A DNA stretch of 64,000 bases. Origin: Chloroflexota bacterium. Its GTDB lineage: Bacteria > Chloroflexota > Anaerolineae > J036 > Brachytrichaceae. Position numbers and translations under genes: made by a program. Where the stretch lies: NCBI GenBank assembly GCA_025354985.1, contig JANXLU010000042.1:124001-188000 (forward strand), written 5' to 3'. Positions 16,601-24,876 of the stretch are shown one piece after another. The notes beneath the pieces were generated by a model, which was given only the letters and a program-made list of their open reading frames with translations, had not been told where the DNA came from and did no database searches. Every line of letters begins with the position of its first letter. Within the stretch, counting starts at the first letter, position 1.

Positions 16601-16638
16601 GCGGAAGCACACTTCACGTTACGAGTGTGCGTTTCTGC
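16601..16638 (+). other. Stem-loop before the acid-sugar dehydratase gene
   Basis: The left arm gcggaagcacact and the right arm agtgtgcgtttctgc form a stem of about 13 pairs with one bulge and one G-U around a 10-base loop. No T-run follows. It sits between the truncated RraA-like gene and the ribosome-binding site of the next gene (GGAGGA at 16665-16670). It may mark the breakpoint of the deletion or act as an RNA processing or stability element. Confidence 0.6.
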
Positions 16639-16675
16639 AAGCTTATCGTGCGACGAGCGCAAACGGAGGACATAC

Positions 16676-17896
16676 ATGAGCATGAAAATTACGAGACTTG
16701 AAACGATTTGGCTCGATGATCAGCCCAACACGACCTGGGTGCGCATCCACACGGATGATGGTCTGGTCGGTTTGGGCGAAACCTTTTATGTTCCGCGCGC
16801 GATCAGCGCCATGGTGCATGATGTGTTTGCAAATCTGTTACTCGGCAAAAGCGCCTTTGACATCGAAAGCCTGTGGCAGAACATGTTCTACACCGTGAAT
16901 TTTTTCGGCTATGGAGGCAGCGAAACCCGGGCCATCAGCGCGGTGGATGTCGCACTTTGGGATTTGCTCGGCCAATACACAGGGCAGCCCATTTACAACC
17001 TCCTTGGCGGCAGGTGTCGCGACCGTATTTGGATCTACAACACCTGTGTTGGTCACGGCAAACATCAGGATTATCAGCGGTGGGCGACCGGGCACACCGG
17101 CGAACTTGCCGTTGAGTTGCTCGCCCAAGGTATCAAAGCGATGAAGATCTGGCCCTTTGACCAGTTTGGTGTGCCTTCGGGCGGTCCGCTCGGCACACGG
17201 GCGGGCGCGGGCGCGGTGGGTCCGGTTGGTTACCACCTGACCCACGATGACCTCAAGAAAGGCATCTCATACGTGGCGGATATTCGCAACACGGTCGGTG
17301 ACAAGATTGAAATCTGTATCGAGGGTCATGCGCGGTGGAGCCTGACCGAGGCGGTCAAAATCGCCCGCGCGCTTGAACCGTTTGACGTGATGTGGATGGA
17401 GGAGATGATTCCGCCGGACAACGTGGAGTCCTATGCCCGTCTTAAGCACGATACCAAGGTGCCGCTGTGCGTCAGCGAACGACTCATTTCCAAGTTTGGA
17501 TTTCGCGAAGTTATTGAAAAGAACGCCGCGGACATCATCATGCCGGATATGGCCTGGTGCGGTGGCTTGACCGAGACGCGCAAGATTTGTCACATGGCCG
17601 AGACCTACCTGCTGCCAATCACCAGCCACGACTGCATCGGGCCGGTGGCGTTATGGTCGGCGGCGCACCTCATGTTGCACATCCCAAATGCAAAGATCGT
17701 TGAAACAGTGCGCGCTTATTACGACGGCTGGTATGGCGAAGTCATGACCAAACCGGTGCCGATTCAAGATGGCATGATCTCGCTGTCCGAGGCCCCGGGT
17801 CTCGGTGTGGCGCTGCGCGAGGAGGTTCTCAAGCGCCCGGACGTGCACATGGAATTCTCGGACGAGAATCACCGGATCAACATGGCAAAGGGGTGA
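16676..17896 (+). CDS. Acid-sugar dehydratase, mandelate racemase/muconate lactonizing group
   Basis: Enolase-superfamily enzyme of 406 residues with an N-terminal capping domain (about 1-125) and a modified TIM barrel. Likely metal ligands are Glu216 (CIEGHAR), Glu242 (WMEEM) and Glu268 (VSERL). His218 lies two residues after the first ligand, and His318 (TSHDCIGP) is the second base, as in galactonate dehydratase and mannonate dehydratase-like enzymes. It probably removes water from an aldonic acid to give a 2-keto-3-deoxy acid. GGAGGA five bases upstream fixes the start. It lies in a run of sugar-catabolic genes, and the truncated RraA-like aldolase just upstream would be a natural next step. 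Confidence 0.9.
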   Translation: MSMKITRLETIWLDDQPNTTWVRIHTDDGLVGLGETFYVPRAISAMVHDVFANLLLGKSAFDIESLWQNMFYTVNFFGYGGSETRAISAVDVALWDLLGQYTGQPIYNLLGGRCRDRIWIYNTCVGHGKHQDYQRWATGHTGELAVELLAQGIKAMKIWPFDQFGVPSGGPLGTRAGAGAVGPVGYHLTHDDLKKGISYVADIRNTVGDKIEICIEGHARWSLTEAVKIARALEPFDVMWMEEMIPPDNVESYARLKHDTKVPLCVSERLISKFGFREVIEKNAADIIMPDMAWCGGLTETRKICHMAETYLLPITSHDCIGPVALWSAAHLMLHIPNAKIVETVRAYYDGWYGEVMTKPVPIQDGMISLSEAPGLGVALREEVLKRPDVHMEFSDENHRINMAKG

Positions 17897-17962
17897 TTGC
17901 ATGATGCACAATCTTGAATTGGCGGCAACCCGTACCAGCATGGGTCGGGAAATGGTTGGGCA

Positions 17963-18943
17963 ATGACAACGAAAAACCTTTTCCACATTCCCGGCACGGA
18001 CCTGAATGTATCCGGGCTGTGCTACGGGGTGATGCAGTTCAATGCGCGCGTTCGCGGCGCGGAAATGCACGAGTTGTATCGCATCTACCGCGCCGCGGGT
18101 GGAAACTTCTTCGACACGGCCCATGCCTACAATTTCTGGATGAAAACTGGCGGGCCGGGCGAGAGTGAGCGTGGCCTGGGTGAATGCTTGAAAGTGTTTG
18201 GCGACCGTGACCAGGTCGTGATCGCGACCAAGGGTGGTCACCCGGACTTCAGTCCGCAATATCCACGTCCGGATGACTATTTGTCACCCGCGAACATCAG
18301 CTCGGATGTCAATGACAGCCTTGAGCGTCTGGGTATCGGGACGATTGACATTTATTTGCTGCATCGCGACGATCCGCGCCGCACCGTGGCCTCGATCATG
18401 GACGCGCTCAATGACCAGTTGGAACGTGGGCGGGTGCGCTATCTCGGCGCCAGCAATTGGACGATCCCGAGGATCGCAGAGGCCAACGCCTACGCCGCGG
18501 CGCATGGTCTGAAAGGTTTCGTGATCGCCCAGCAGCAGTGGAGCCTGGCGGAATCAAACGATCCCTATCCACTCAACTTGCGTGGCCCGGACCCAACCTG
18601 TTACCGGCTGAACGACGCCGATGTGGCGTGGCACGCCAGCCATGGCTTTCCAGTGATGGCCTATACCGCGACGGCTTTCGGCTACTTTGGCGATAATCCC
18701 GGAAAGAACGCCCCGCATTACGAGAATGCCATCAGTCGCGGTCGGCGCGACCGGGCGGCCCAATTGGGTCGCGAGCTGGGCGGTTTCACGGCCAACCAGA
18801 TTGCCCTGGCGTATTTGCGTGCGCATCCCTTTCCGGCCTTCCCCATTCTCGGCACGATGCATCCAGAACATCTCGCCGATGCGATGGGCGCATTGGCAAT
18901 TTCCCTTACCGAGGCGCAGCGGATATGGCTGCGCAATGGCTGA
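17963..18943 (+). CDS. Aldo/keto reductase
   Basis: NADPH-dependent oxidoreductase of the aldo/keto reductase fold, 326 residues. The catalytic tetrad is complete: Asp51 and Tyr56 (FFDTAHAYN), Lys90 (ATKGG) and His134 (YLLHRDD). The cofactor-binding C-terminal part contains QIALAYLRAHPFPAFPILG. It follows the dehydratase after 66 bases that hold no obvious gene. The ribosome-binding site is weak (GGGAAA-like). In this setting it probably reduces or oxidises a sugar-derived carbonyl. Confidence 0.92.
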   Translation: MTTKNLFHIPGTDLNVSGLCYGVMQFNARVRGAEMHELYRIYRAAGGNFFDTAHAYNFWMKTGGPGESERGLGECLKVFGDRDQVVIATKGGHPDFSPQYPRPDDYLSPANISSDVNDSLERLGIGTIDIYLLHRDDPRRTVASIMDALNDQLERGRVRYLGASNWTIPRIAEANAYAAAHGLKGFVIAQQQWSLAESNDPYPLNLRGPDPTCYRLNDADVAWHASHGFPVMAYTATAFGYFGDNPGKNAPHYENAISRGRRDRAAQLGRELGGFTANQIALAYLRAHPFPAFPILGTMHPEHLADAMGALAISLTEAQRIWLRNG

Positions 18944-18965
18944 CTAGTTCACAAAAAGGAACCCT

Positions 18966-19811
18966 ATGACATCAACCCGATTAACTCCCCAACAGCTTGC
19001 ACAATTCGACACGTTTGGTTACCTTGGATTCCCGGGCTTGCTTGCGGATCGCGCTCAAGCAATCATCGATGCGTTTCACGCGGTGTGGGACGCCCACGGC
19101 GGCGGCCACAACGGCAAGCCCCACGATGGCACGGCCCGGTCCGTCGTGGTTCAGTTTCTGGATCAGAATGCCTATCTCAGCACGTTGCTGGATGATCCGC
19201 GCATTCACGATATCGCGGCCAGTATCCTTGGAGATGACTTCAACTACATGGGCAGCGATGGCAACTTTTACGTGGGTGACACCAAGTGGCACTCGGATGG
19301 CTATGGTGGCCGGGGCGGTCTGAAGCACATCAAGATCGCCTTCTACCTTGACCCACTCACCCACGCCACGGGCGCGTTGCGGGTAATACCCGGCAGCCAC
19401 CGGGTAGGTGAGCCATTTGCCGAAACACTTGAACACGATATCCGCAAGAGCGAGGAAAACTGGGGGATTGGCGGCAACCAGGTTCCCGCTGTCGCGCTTG
19501 AGACCGTCGCGGGTGACATCCTGGTATTCAACCATGACATTAAACACTCGGCATGGGGTGGTTCGACACATCGGCGCATGTTCACCATGAACTGCTGCCA
19601 GCGCTACCCGTCCGACAAAATCCATGACTTGCGGGATTACATTGCCGGCGGTTCGCGGTTCCTGATCGATCATGCGTTTGACAACACCATTGTGCGCACC
19701 GCCACCGCGGAGCGCATGGTGCATCTGGAACAGGTTCTTGCGAATGATGACCACCTCGCCGGCCTAAGCGCCAAGCGGCGGCAGGAGATGGCCGAGCCCG
19801 CGCGCGGCTAA
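18966..19811 (+). CDS. Phytanoyl-CoA dioxygenase family oxygenase (first of three)
   Basis: Fe(II)/2-oxoglutarate-dependent oxygenase of the PhyH family, 281 residues. The facial triad is intact: His109 and Asp111 (KWHSDGYGG) and distal His194 (DIKHSAWGG), with Arg203/204 (THRRMF) placed to bind 2-oxoglutarate. The middle has the family landmark GALRVIPGSHR. It follows the aldo/keto reductase by 22 bases with an AAAAGGA site. Bacterial PhyH proteins hydroxylate many small molecules, so the family name does not imply a phytanate substrate. Confidence 0.92.
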   Translation: MTSTRLTPQQLAQFDTFGYLGFPGLLADRAQAIIDAFHAVWDAHGGGHNGKPHDGTARSVVVQFLDQNAYLSTLLDDPRIHDIAASILGDDFNYMGSDGNFYVGDTKWHSDGYGGRGGLKHIKIAFYLDPLTHATGALRVIPGSHRVGEPFAETLEHDIRKSEENWGIGGNQVPAVALETVAGDILVFNHDIKHSAWGGSTHRRMFTMNCCQRYPSDKIHDLRDYIAGGSRFLIDHAFDNTIVRTATAERMVHLEQVLANDDHLAGLSAKRRQEMAEPARG

Positions 19812-19819
19812 CTCACATC

Positions 19820-20632
19820 ATGCACGACGTTGCACGTGAAATATCCGAAACCATCGTAAAGCCGGGCAGTGTGATGGCATGGTGGTTGAGTGGCACCGGC
19901 TTCGTGCTGAAGACCCCGGCGGGCACGCAGATCTACATTGACCCGTACTTCAGCAACTGCGTTTCCCAAATATTCGGGATTGAGCGCGCGGTGCCGCCAC
20001 CGGTCAGCGTCGCGGCGGCGCGCCCTGATCTAGTCATTGCCACCCACTGGCACGAAGATCATCTGGACCCCGAGGGGTTGCCGATTCTGGCAAGGCACAG
20101 CCAGACGCGGTTTCTGTGCCCACCCTCCTGTCGCTCGCGCTTGCTGGGTTGGCTCGTACCGGGTGATCGGGTAAGCGCCTTCACCGAGGGTGCCATCCAT
20201 CAGTTTCGGGATGTCAAAATTACCGCGCTTCCCGCCCGACATGTAACGGCCATCCAGGGCTGGGAAGTGCCGGACGCGATCGGTCTGATGATTGAAGTCG
20301 AGGGTCTGCGGATTTATCACACGGGCGACACCGAGTATGACCTGCGGCTGCGTTCGCTGGCCTTTGATCATGACAAGCCCATCGATGTCATGATGACGGT
20401 GATTAACGGGGCGGGTGGCAATATGAACGCACATGAAGCGGCGTTGCTGGCCTGGCACATTCGACCCAGGGTGGTGATTCCCATGCACCACATTTTGTGG
20501 AAGGATTTCACTGGTGGGGAACAAGCCACACTTGACCCCGTTCTGTTTTCCGACACGTATCAGCGGCTCGGAGGCGTGGCTCGGGTGCACGCGCTGAACG
20601 TGGGCGAGCGTATTGAATTGGTAAAGGAATAA
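19820..20632 (+). CDS. MBL-fold metal-dependent hydrolase, UlaG-like
   Basis: Metallo-beta-lactamase-fold hydrolase of 270 residues. The metal motif THWHEDHLD gives His76, His78, Asp80 and His81. Further ligands are likely in ALPARHV, YHTGDTEYD and IPMHHI. The overall layout, including WLSGTGFVLKTPAGTQIYIDP at the start, recalls L-ascorbate-6-phosphate lactonase (UlaG) relatives. In this island a lactone or sugar ester hydrolase would make sense. It sits between two PhyH genes with 8-base gaps on both sides. Confidence 0.9.
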   Translation: MHDVAREISETIVKPGSVMAWWLSGTGFVLKTPAGTQIYIDPYFSNCVSQIFGIERAVPPPVSVAAARPDLVIATHWHEDHLDPEGLPILARHSQTRFLCPPSCRSRLLGWLVPGDRVSAFTEGAIHQFRDVKITALPARHVTAIQGWEVPDAIGLMIEVEGLRIYHTGDTEYDLRLRSLAFDHDKPIDVMMTVINGAGGNMNAHEAALLAWHIRPRVVIPMHHILWKDFTGGEQATLDPVLFSDTYQRLGGVARVHALNVGERIELVKE

Positions 20633-20639
20633 CTGTCCA

Positions 20640-21464
20640 ATGAACGAAATCGAAAAGTATGAATTTGATCGACAGGGTTACCTCGTCATCAAGCAGGCAC
20701 TGACCAAGGCGCAGGTAGCATCCATGGCCGTTGCGATCGACGAACTGGAGGATCATGCGCTGACGCACATTAAGGCACCGCCGCGGAAAACGGCAGCGTG
20801 GGGACACAGCTACCACGCCGATGATGTCCTTGGATACCATGCCACCGGCGAACACGCAGACGGCAAGACGCTGATCGTCGAGGATTTTTGGAATGCCAGC
20901 CCGGCATTTGACGTGCTACTGGATCACCAACTCACCCTGGCTTATATACAGAGCATCATCCTTGGTCGGAGCACCATCAACAATTCGGAGATTCGAATTC
21001 GTTACACCAACAATGCCTCGGGCACACACATGGGCGGGCCGATTGATCACAAATATCGCTATGCCTTCACCGGCGGGAGGATTGATTGCATGATGGTTCG
21101 GATGGTGTATTTTGTGCATGATGTCGGACCGGAGCAGGGGCCGTTTTGCGTGGTGCCGGGCACGCACAAAACAAACTATCCCTCGCCATATGGCAGGAAC
21201 CCTGACGAGGAACCGGGCATGATAGGGCTGCCAGTGGAGGCGGGTGATGCCATCCTGTTCACCGAAAACCTGCGCCATGGCGGGTTGACCAACCGTTCGC
21301 CGCAAACGCGCAAGACCATACATGTGGGCTACGGCCCCTACTGGATGATGTCGCAAAATATCGCCACGATGGATGAGGAGCCGTACATCACTCAAGCCAC
21401 GCGCATGCGCCTGACGCTTGAGCAAAACAACGTGTTTCGGGCGTGGCCGGTGAAGGCCGTGTAG
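20640..21464 (+). CDS. Phytanoyl-CoA dioxygenase family protein with atypical HxG motif
   Basis: PhyH-family protein of 274 residues. The family landmark GPFCVVPGTHK is present, as are distal His213 (NLRHGG) and Arg224 (QTRKTIH). At the first metal position it reads THMGG (His130), so the usual HxD is HxG. Loss of this carboxylate is characteristic of iron/2-oxoglutarate halogenases, but a nearby Asp136 (PIDHK) could substitute, and some uncharacterised PhyH groups have this pattern. It starts eight bases after the MBL gene and continues the operon. Confidence 0.88.
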   Translation: MNEIEKYEFDRQGYLVIKQALTKAQVASMAVAIDELEDHALTHIKAPPRKTAAWGHSYHADDVLGYHATGEHADGKTLIVEDFWNASPAFDVLLDHQLTLAYIQSIILGRSTINNSEIRIRYTNNASGTHMGGPIDHKYRYAFTGGRIDCMMVRMVYFVHDVGPEQGPFCVVPGTHKTNYPSPYGRNPDEEPGMIGLPVEAGDAILFTENLRHGGLTNRSPQTRKTIHVGYGPYWMMSQNIATMDEEPYITQATRMRLTLEQNNVFRAWPVKAV

Positions 21465-21483
21465 ATCACTCGGGACCAACAAT

Positions 21484-22665
21484 ATGACAACCAAACCACA
21501 GTCAACAAACGAAGAACTTGCACGCGCGCAGGCTGAGGCGGCGGCGATCGGTTGCGATTTCATGCTGCTTTCCTCGTTGCATAACGTGACCTATGTGAGC
21601 GGCTTCGAAGTACCGGTGCCGGTTGGCGCGGGTGCGGAGACGGCCTATGGCGTATCCGTAGCGCTGTGCGCCGTGCGCGACGAAGGCAGCTGGCTGGTCG
21701 TGTCGGCGGCAAACGCAAGCGCAGCGCGGGCCCAATCGCGTTTGGGCGCACCCGCCGTGTTTGGCACATTTGACAGTTTCAACCCGCTGGATTCCCGACT
21801 GCAGTTTATCGAACAATCGCGCACCGCCTTGATACAGGCGGGTTTGCAACGTGCAACGGTGACGTTGGGCGTTGAGTCGCGCACGATGCCGTATGCGCTG
21901 GTCGAGTTGTTGGCGCGCGAGTTCCCCAATGCGCGACTGGTCAATGTGGAGGACGCGATACAGAGGGCCCGTTTGATTAAAACGGCGCGCGAGATCGGGC
22001 TCCTGCGGCACGCGGCGCAGATTGGTGACATCGGCCATCAGGCGCTCGCTGAATTGGTAAAGCAGGCGGGGCGCACCGAGTTTGAAATGTGGGCCGACCT
22101 CACCTCGCGCATGTTCAGTGCGGTTGGTCACGATATCCCGGTTTCCGGCGAGCTTGTCACCGGCCCGCGCACCACCACCGTGAACTATCCGGGCGGCCCG
22201 CGCAACCGCGTGACCGCGGTGGGCGACGCGGCGCTGATGGACATCAGCCAGCGGATTGACGGCTATTGGTCGGATGTGACCAACACCCACGTCATCGGTC
22301 GCGAGCCCAACGATCACGAGCGCAAATATGCGCGTGCCTCCCAAGCCGCCTTTGACGCCGCGACCGAAAATTTGCGCCCTGGTCGCCTGGCCTCCCAGGC
22401 ATGGGCGGCGGCTAATGACGCGTATCACAAGCACGGTTTGGAAATGCCCCATTACATGGGCCATCAGATCGGTGTGGTTGTCAATGAATTGCCACGCATC
22501 GTTCCGTATGACCATTCGGAGATTCATGCCGGAATGGTGTTTTCGCTCGAACCTGGATCCTATGAGGGCCCCGGCGGCACGTTTGGCGCGCGGTCCGAGA
22601 AGATGGTGCTGGTCACCGCGACCGGCCCGGAAGTGCTCTCGAATTTTGAATGGGGAATCACCTGA
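21484..22665 (+). CDS. M24-family metallopeptidase-fold protein (Xaa-Pro peptidase/creatinase type)
   Basis: Pita-bread-fold enzyme of 393 residues with a creatinase-like N-terminal domain and an M24 catalytic domain. The five metal ligands appear present: two Asp in DISQRIDGYWSDVTNTH, His in HYMGHQIGV, Glu in LEPGSY and Glu in RSEKMVLV. That favours a true metalloenzyme rather than creatinase, which lacks the metals. It lies 19 bases after a PhyH gene at the end of the long co-directional run. Cleavage of an amide or imido bond in the substrate is possible, but its role is unknown. Confidence 0.9.
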   Translation: MTTKPQSTNEELARAQAEAAAIGCDFMLLSSLHNVTYVSGFEVPVPVGAGAETAYGVSVALCAVRDEGSWLVVSAANASAARAQSRLGAPAVFGTFDSFNPLDSRLQFIEQSRTALIQAGLQRATVTLGVESRTMPYALVELLAREFPNARLVNVEDAIQRARLIKTAREIGLLRHAAQIGDIGHQALAELVKQAGRTEFEMWADLTSRMFSAVGHDIPVSGELVTGPRTTTVNYPGGPRNRVTAVGDAALMDISQRIDGYWSDVTNTHVIGREPNDHERKYARASQAAFDAATENLRPGRLASQAWAAANDAYHKHGLEMPHYMGHQIGVVVNELPRIVPYDHSEIHAGMVFSLEPGSYEGPGGTFGARSEKMVLVTATGPEVLSNFEWGIT

Positions 22666-22714
22666 ACGCTGTGCTAATCACTCTAAACAACGCTTTGAGC
22701 TTTTTCGGCCGTTA

Positions 22715-22743
22715 TTGCGATCTTGCCGTCCCAGCGTTATACT
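22715..22743 (+). promoter_or_regulatory. Candidate promoter for the third oxygenase gene
   Basis: TTGCGA (22715-22720) and TATACT (22738-22743) are separated by 17 bases in the 139-base gap before the gene at 22805. Each hexamer matches the sigma-70 consensus in four or five positions. This suggests that the third oxygenase gene is transcribed separately from the long run upstream. Confidence 0.5.
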
Positions 22744-22804
22744 TATTGTTTGACCGCAGGCCGGTGGGAAGACACGGTCAGCAACAAGCCAAGGAGCATC
22801 CGCG

Positions 22805-23773
22805 ATGAGCAAGATTACAACTGAAATGCGTGCCCAATTCGAGCAGGAAGGTTATCTCGTGGTCAATGACATCTTCACCGATGCCGATCTCAAGCCAATC
22901 GAACGCGACTATTCCGAAACCTTGGATCAATTGGCGCGCACCCTGTGCGCACAGCGTGTCATTTCAGATGTTCATGCCGATTTGCCATTTGGCAAGCGTC
23001 TGATTAAAATCTTGCAGGAAGGCAACGTCAACTGGGCGCAATATTTTGATATTTCGCTCCCTCAAACGCAGGTGCACCCCGATACCCCCATCCATACGAC
23101 TGCATCCGTATTTGACATGTTGCGCCATCCCGCGTTGTTGGATGTTGTGCAGCAGTTTATTGGCCCTGAAATCTACTCCAACCCGATCCAACATACGCGG
23201 ATCAAGCCGCCGGAAGCCATGGTGCCGGCCAGTGCACGCAACGGGCTGGTCGTCCGGGTGGGCTGGCACCAGGATCAGGGTGTGGCCACGCCCGAGCAAG
23301 ATGAGGTTCCGGTGCTGACGGTTTGGATCCCGATCACCGATGCCACGGTGGAAAATGGTTGCCTGGTGGTGGTTCCTGGCAGTCACAAGCACGAATTGGC
23401 TACCCATTGCCCCGGCACTGGTCCGGATGGCGGTCTGCAAATTCCGTCAAAGCAAATTGGTGGAAAGCCGGTGCCGGTGCCCATCAAACGGGGTGGCGCG
23501 TTGTTTATGCACCGGCTCACGAAGCATGCCTCATTGACAAATCATAGTGATGACATTCGTTGGAGCTTTGATTTGCGTTATCAACCCATCGGCATGCCGA
23601 CTGGTCGGCCAGCCTTTCCGGGTTTTGTAGCGCGCAGCCAGTTGCATCCGGAAACGGAACTGCATGACTGGCGTGACTGGACCACCTTGTGGCAGGATGC
23701 CCGAGCGACATTGTCCCTGGGGGCTGCGCCCGCATTCAACCGCTGGTCTAGCGACGCCGTTGCCTGCGCATGA
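22805..23773 (+). CDS. Phytanoyl-CoA dioxygenase family oxygenase (third of three)
   Basis: Fe(II)/2-oxoglutarate oxygenase of 322 residues. Ligands are His155 and Asp157 (GWHQDQG) and distal His241 (LTKHASL), with Arg252 (DIRWSF) for 2-oxoglutarate. The GCLVVVPGSHK landmark is present. It is a different subgroup from the other two oxygenases in this island. An AAGGAG site stands about nine bases before the ATG, and a promoter is likely at 22715-22743. It is followed by a stem-loop at 23820-23847, so it is probably a single-gene unit. Confidence 0.92.
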   Translation: MSKITTEMRAQFEQEGYLVVNDIFTDADLKPIERDYSETLDQLARTLCAQRVISDVHADLPFGKRLIKILQEGNVNWAQYFDISLPQTQVHPDTPIHTTASVFDMLRHPALLDVVQQFIGPEIYSNPIQHTRIKPPEAMVPASARNGLVVRVGWHQDQGVATPEQDEVPVLTVWIPITDATVENGCLVVVPGSHKHELATHCPGTGPDGGLQIPSKQIGGKPVPVPIKRGGALFMHRLTKHASLTNHSDDIRWSFDLRYQPIGMPTGRPAFPGFVARSQLHPETELHDWRDWTTLWQDARATLSLGAAPAFNRWSSDAVACA

Positions 23774-23819
23774 ACGCTTTGCTATTGGCCGCTCAATAGG
23801 CGCGATCATGTAGCGGAGG

Positions 23820-23847
23820 CATTGCCTTTCCAGGTCGAAAGGCAATG
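23820..23847. other. Stem-loop after the third oxygenase gene
   Basis: A perfect 11-bp stem (cattgcctttc and its reverse complement) encloses a 6-base loop. It lies 46 bases after the stop of the oxygenase gene and 20 bases before a TATAAT box. There is no T-run, so it may be an RNA end-stabilising or weak terminator structure rather than a classical intrinsic terminator. Confidence 0.6.
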
Positions 23848-23866
23848 TGACAAACCGTGTGCCGAC

Positions 23867-23872
23867 TATAAT
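23867..23872 (+). promoter_or_regulatory. -10 box TATAAT before the CDP-alcohol phosphatidyltransferase gene
   Basis: A perfect TATAAT ends 14 bases before the ATG at 23887, giving an expected leader of about 7 bases with no Shine-Dalgarno site. No good -35 is seen at 17 bases; GTGACA lies at 14. Confidence 0.6.
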
Positions 23873-23886
23873 TTTTGTCGCGCATT

Positions 23887-24474
23887 ATGGAACCGTACAT
23901 CAAGGCTCGCTCGGGGTTCATCGTTGATCCAATCGTCAAAGCATTTCGGGCGCTGCATATCTCACCGGATGCATTGACGATCACGGGATTTTTGCTAAAT
24001 TGTGTGGCCGGCGTGCTCATCGCATTTGGATTTGTGTGGCAGGGGGGCCTGGTGATGACCGCGCTGGCCATGCCACTGGACGGGCTGGACGGGCCGCTGG
24101 CGCGCAGCATCGGGGTAAAGAGCAAATGGGGTGCATTTTTAGACAGCACGCTGGATCGTTATGCCGAAGCGGCCATCCTGCTGGGGCTGGCTTGGAACTT
24201 CCTGGAGCACGGTCAAAACTGGCATGTGTTGGCCACGTTTGTGGCGCTGCTTGGCAGTCTGATGGTGAGCTATGCGCGGGCGCGCGCTGAGAGCATCGGA
24301 GTCAAGGGTGATGTGGGTTTATTTAGCCGTTTTGGGCGGTTTATCATTCTCGTGATTGGTCTGCTGCTTGCGGCCGTGTCACCACTGGCCCCGATCGTGA
24401 TGGTGTGGGCGCTGGCAATACTGAGCAACGTGACTGCAGTGCAACGCATGCTGCATGTTTCACGAAACACGTAA
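23887..24474 (+). CDS. CDP-alcohol phosphatidyltransferase family protein
   Basis: Integral membrane enzyme of about 195 residues that transfers a phosphatidyl group from CDP-diacylglycerol to an alcohol. The full signature D-x2-DG-x2-AR-x8-G-x3-D-x3-D is present from LDGLDGPLAR to FLDSTLD. Several hydrophobic segments surround it. By length it could be a phosphatidylinositol-phosphate-synthase or PgsA-like enzyme; which alcohol it uses is not clear. The start at 23887 is supported by the TATAAT box just upstream. A YciI-like gene follows after 29 bases. Confidence 0.9.
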   Translation: MEPYIKARSGFIVDPIVKAFRALHISPDALTITGFLLNCVAGVLIAFGFVWQGGLVMTALAMPLDGLDGPLARSIGVKSKWGAFLDSTLDRYAEAAILLGLAWNFLEHGQNWHVLATFVALLGSLMVSYARARAESIGVKGDVGLFSRFGRFIILVIGLLLAAVSPLAPIVMVWALAILSNVTAVQRMLHVSRNT

Positions 24475-24503
24475 GTGACCGATCACTCTCAAAGCCGGGA
24501 ACT

Positions 24504-24875
24504 ATGAATTCACCAAACATTACTGCGTTGCTCGCCGGTGTGCCCGACCCCACACAGGAACAAATGATGGAAATGCGCAAGGCGGCGGGCTCCTACACGG
24601 TTGTTTTGCTGCGAAAAGGGCCGGTGCCGCGGGACGACGAGGCACGCAATACCGAATTGCAATTTGCCCACCTGCAGCACCTGACCAAGCTGACGATGCT
24701 GGGAAAGCTGGCATTAAACGGCCCGGTGCTACACGATCACGATATCTTGGGGATCAGTATTTATGCCGCGGACCTGAATGAAGCACGGGCTCTTGCCGAG
24801 GCGGACCCAAAGGTGCAGGCCGGTTACTTGACCGTGGAAGCTATTCCGTGGATGTCGGTGCCCGGGATTCGCTAA
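24504..24875 (+). CDS. YciI-like (YCII-related) protein
   Basis: Small cytoplasmic protein of 123 residues with a ferredoxin-like YCII domain from about residue 45 onward. Landmarks are the His-containing LQFAHLQHLTKLTMLGKLAL, the GPV turn, and the C-terminal pattern in which AEADPKVQAGYLTVEAIPW closes the fold. Family members bind small ligands or act as minor lactonases/hydrolases, and the true role is mostly unknown. It converges with the dehydratase gene, with a single base between their stops. Confidence 0.85.
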   Translation: MNSPNITALLAGVPDPTQEQMMEMRKAAGSYTVVLLRKGPVPRDDEARNTELQFAHLQHLTKLTMLGKLALNGPVLHDHDILGISIYAADLNEARALAEADPKVQAGYLTVEAIPWMSVPGIR

Positions 24876-24876
24876 A

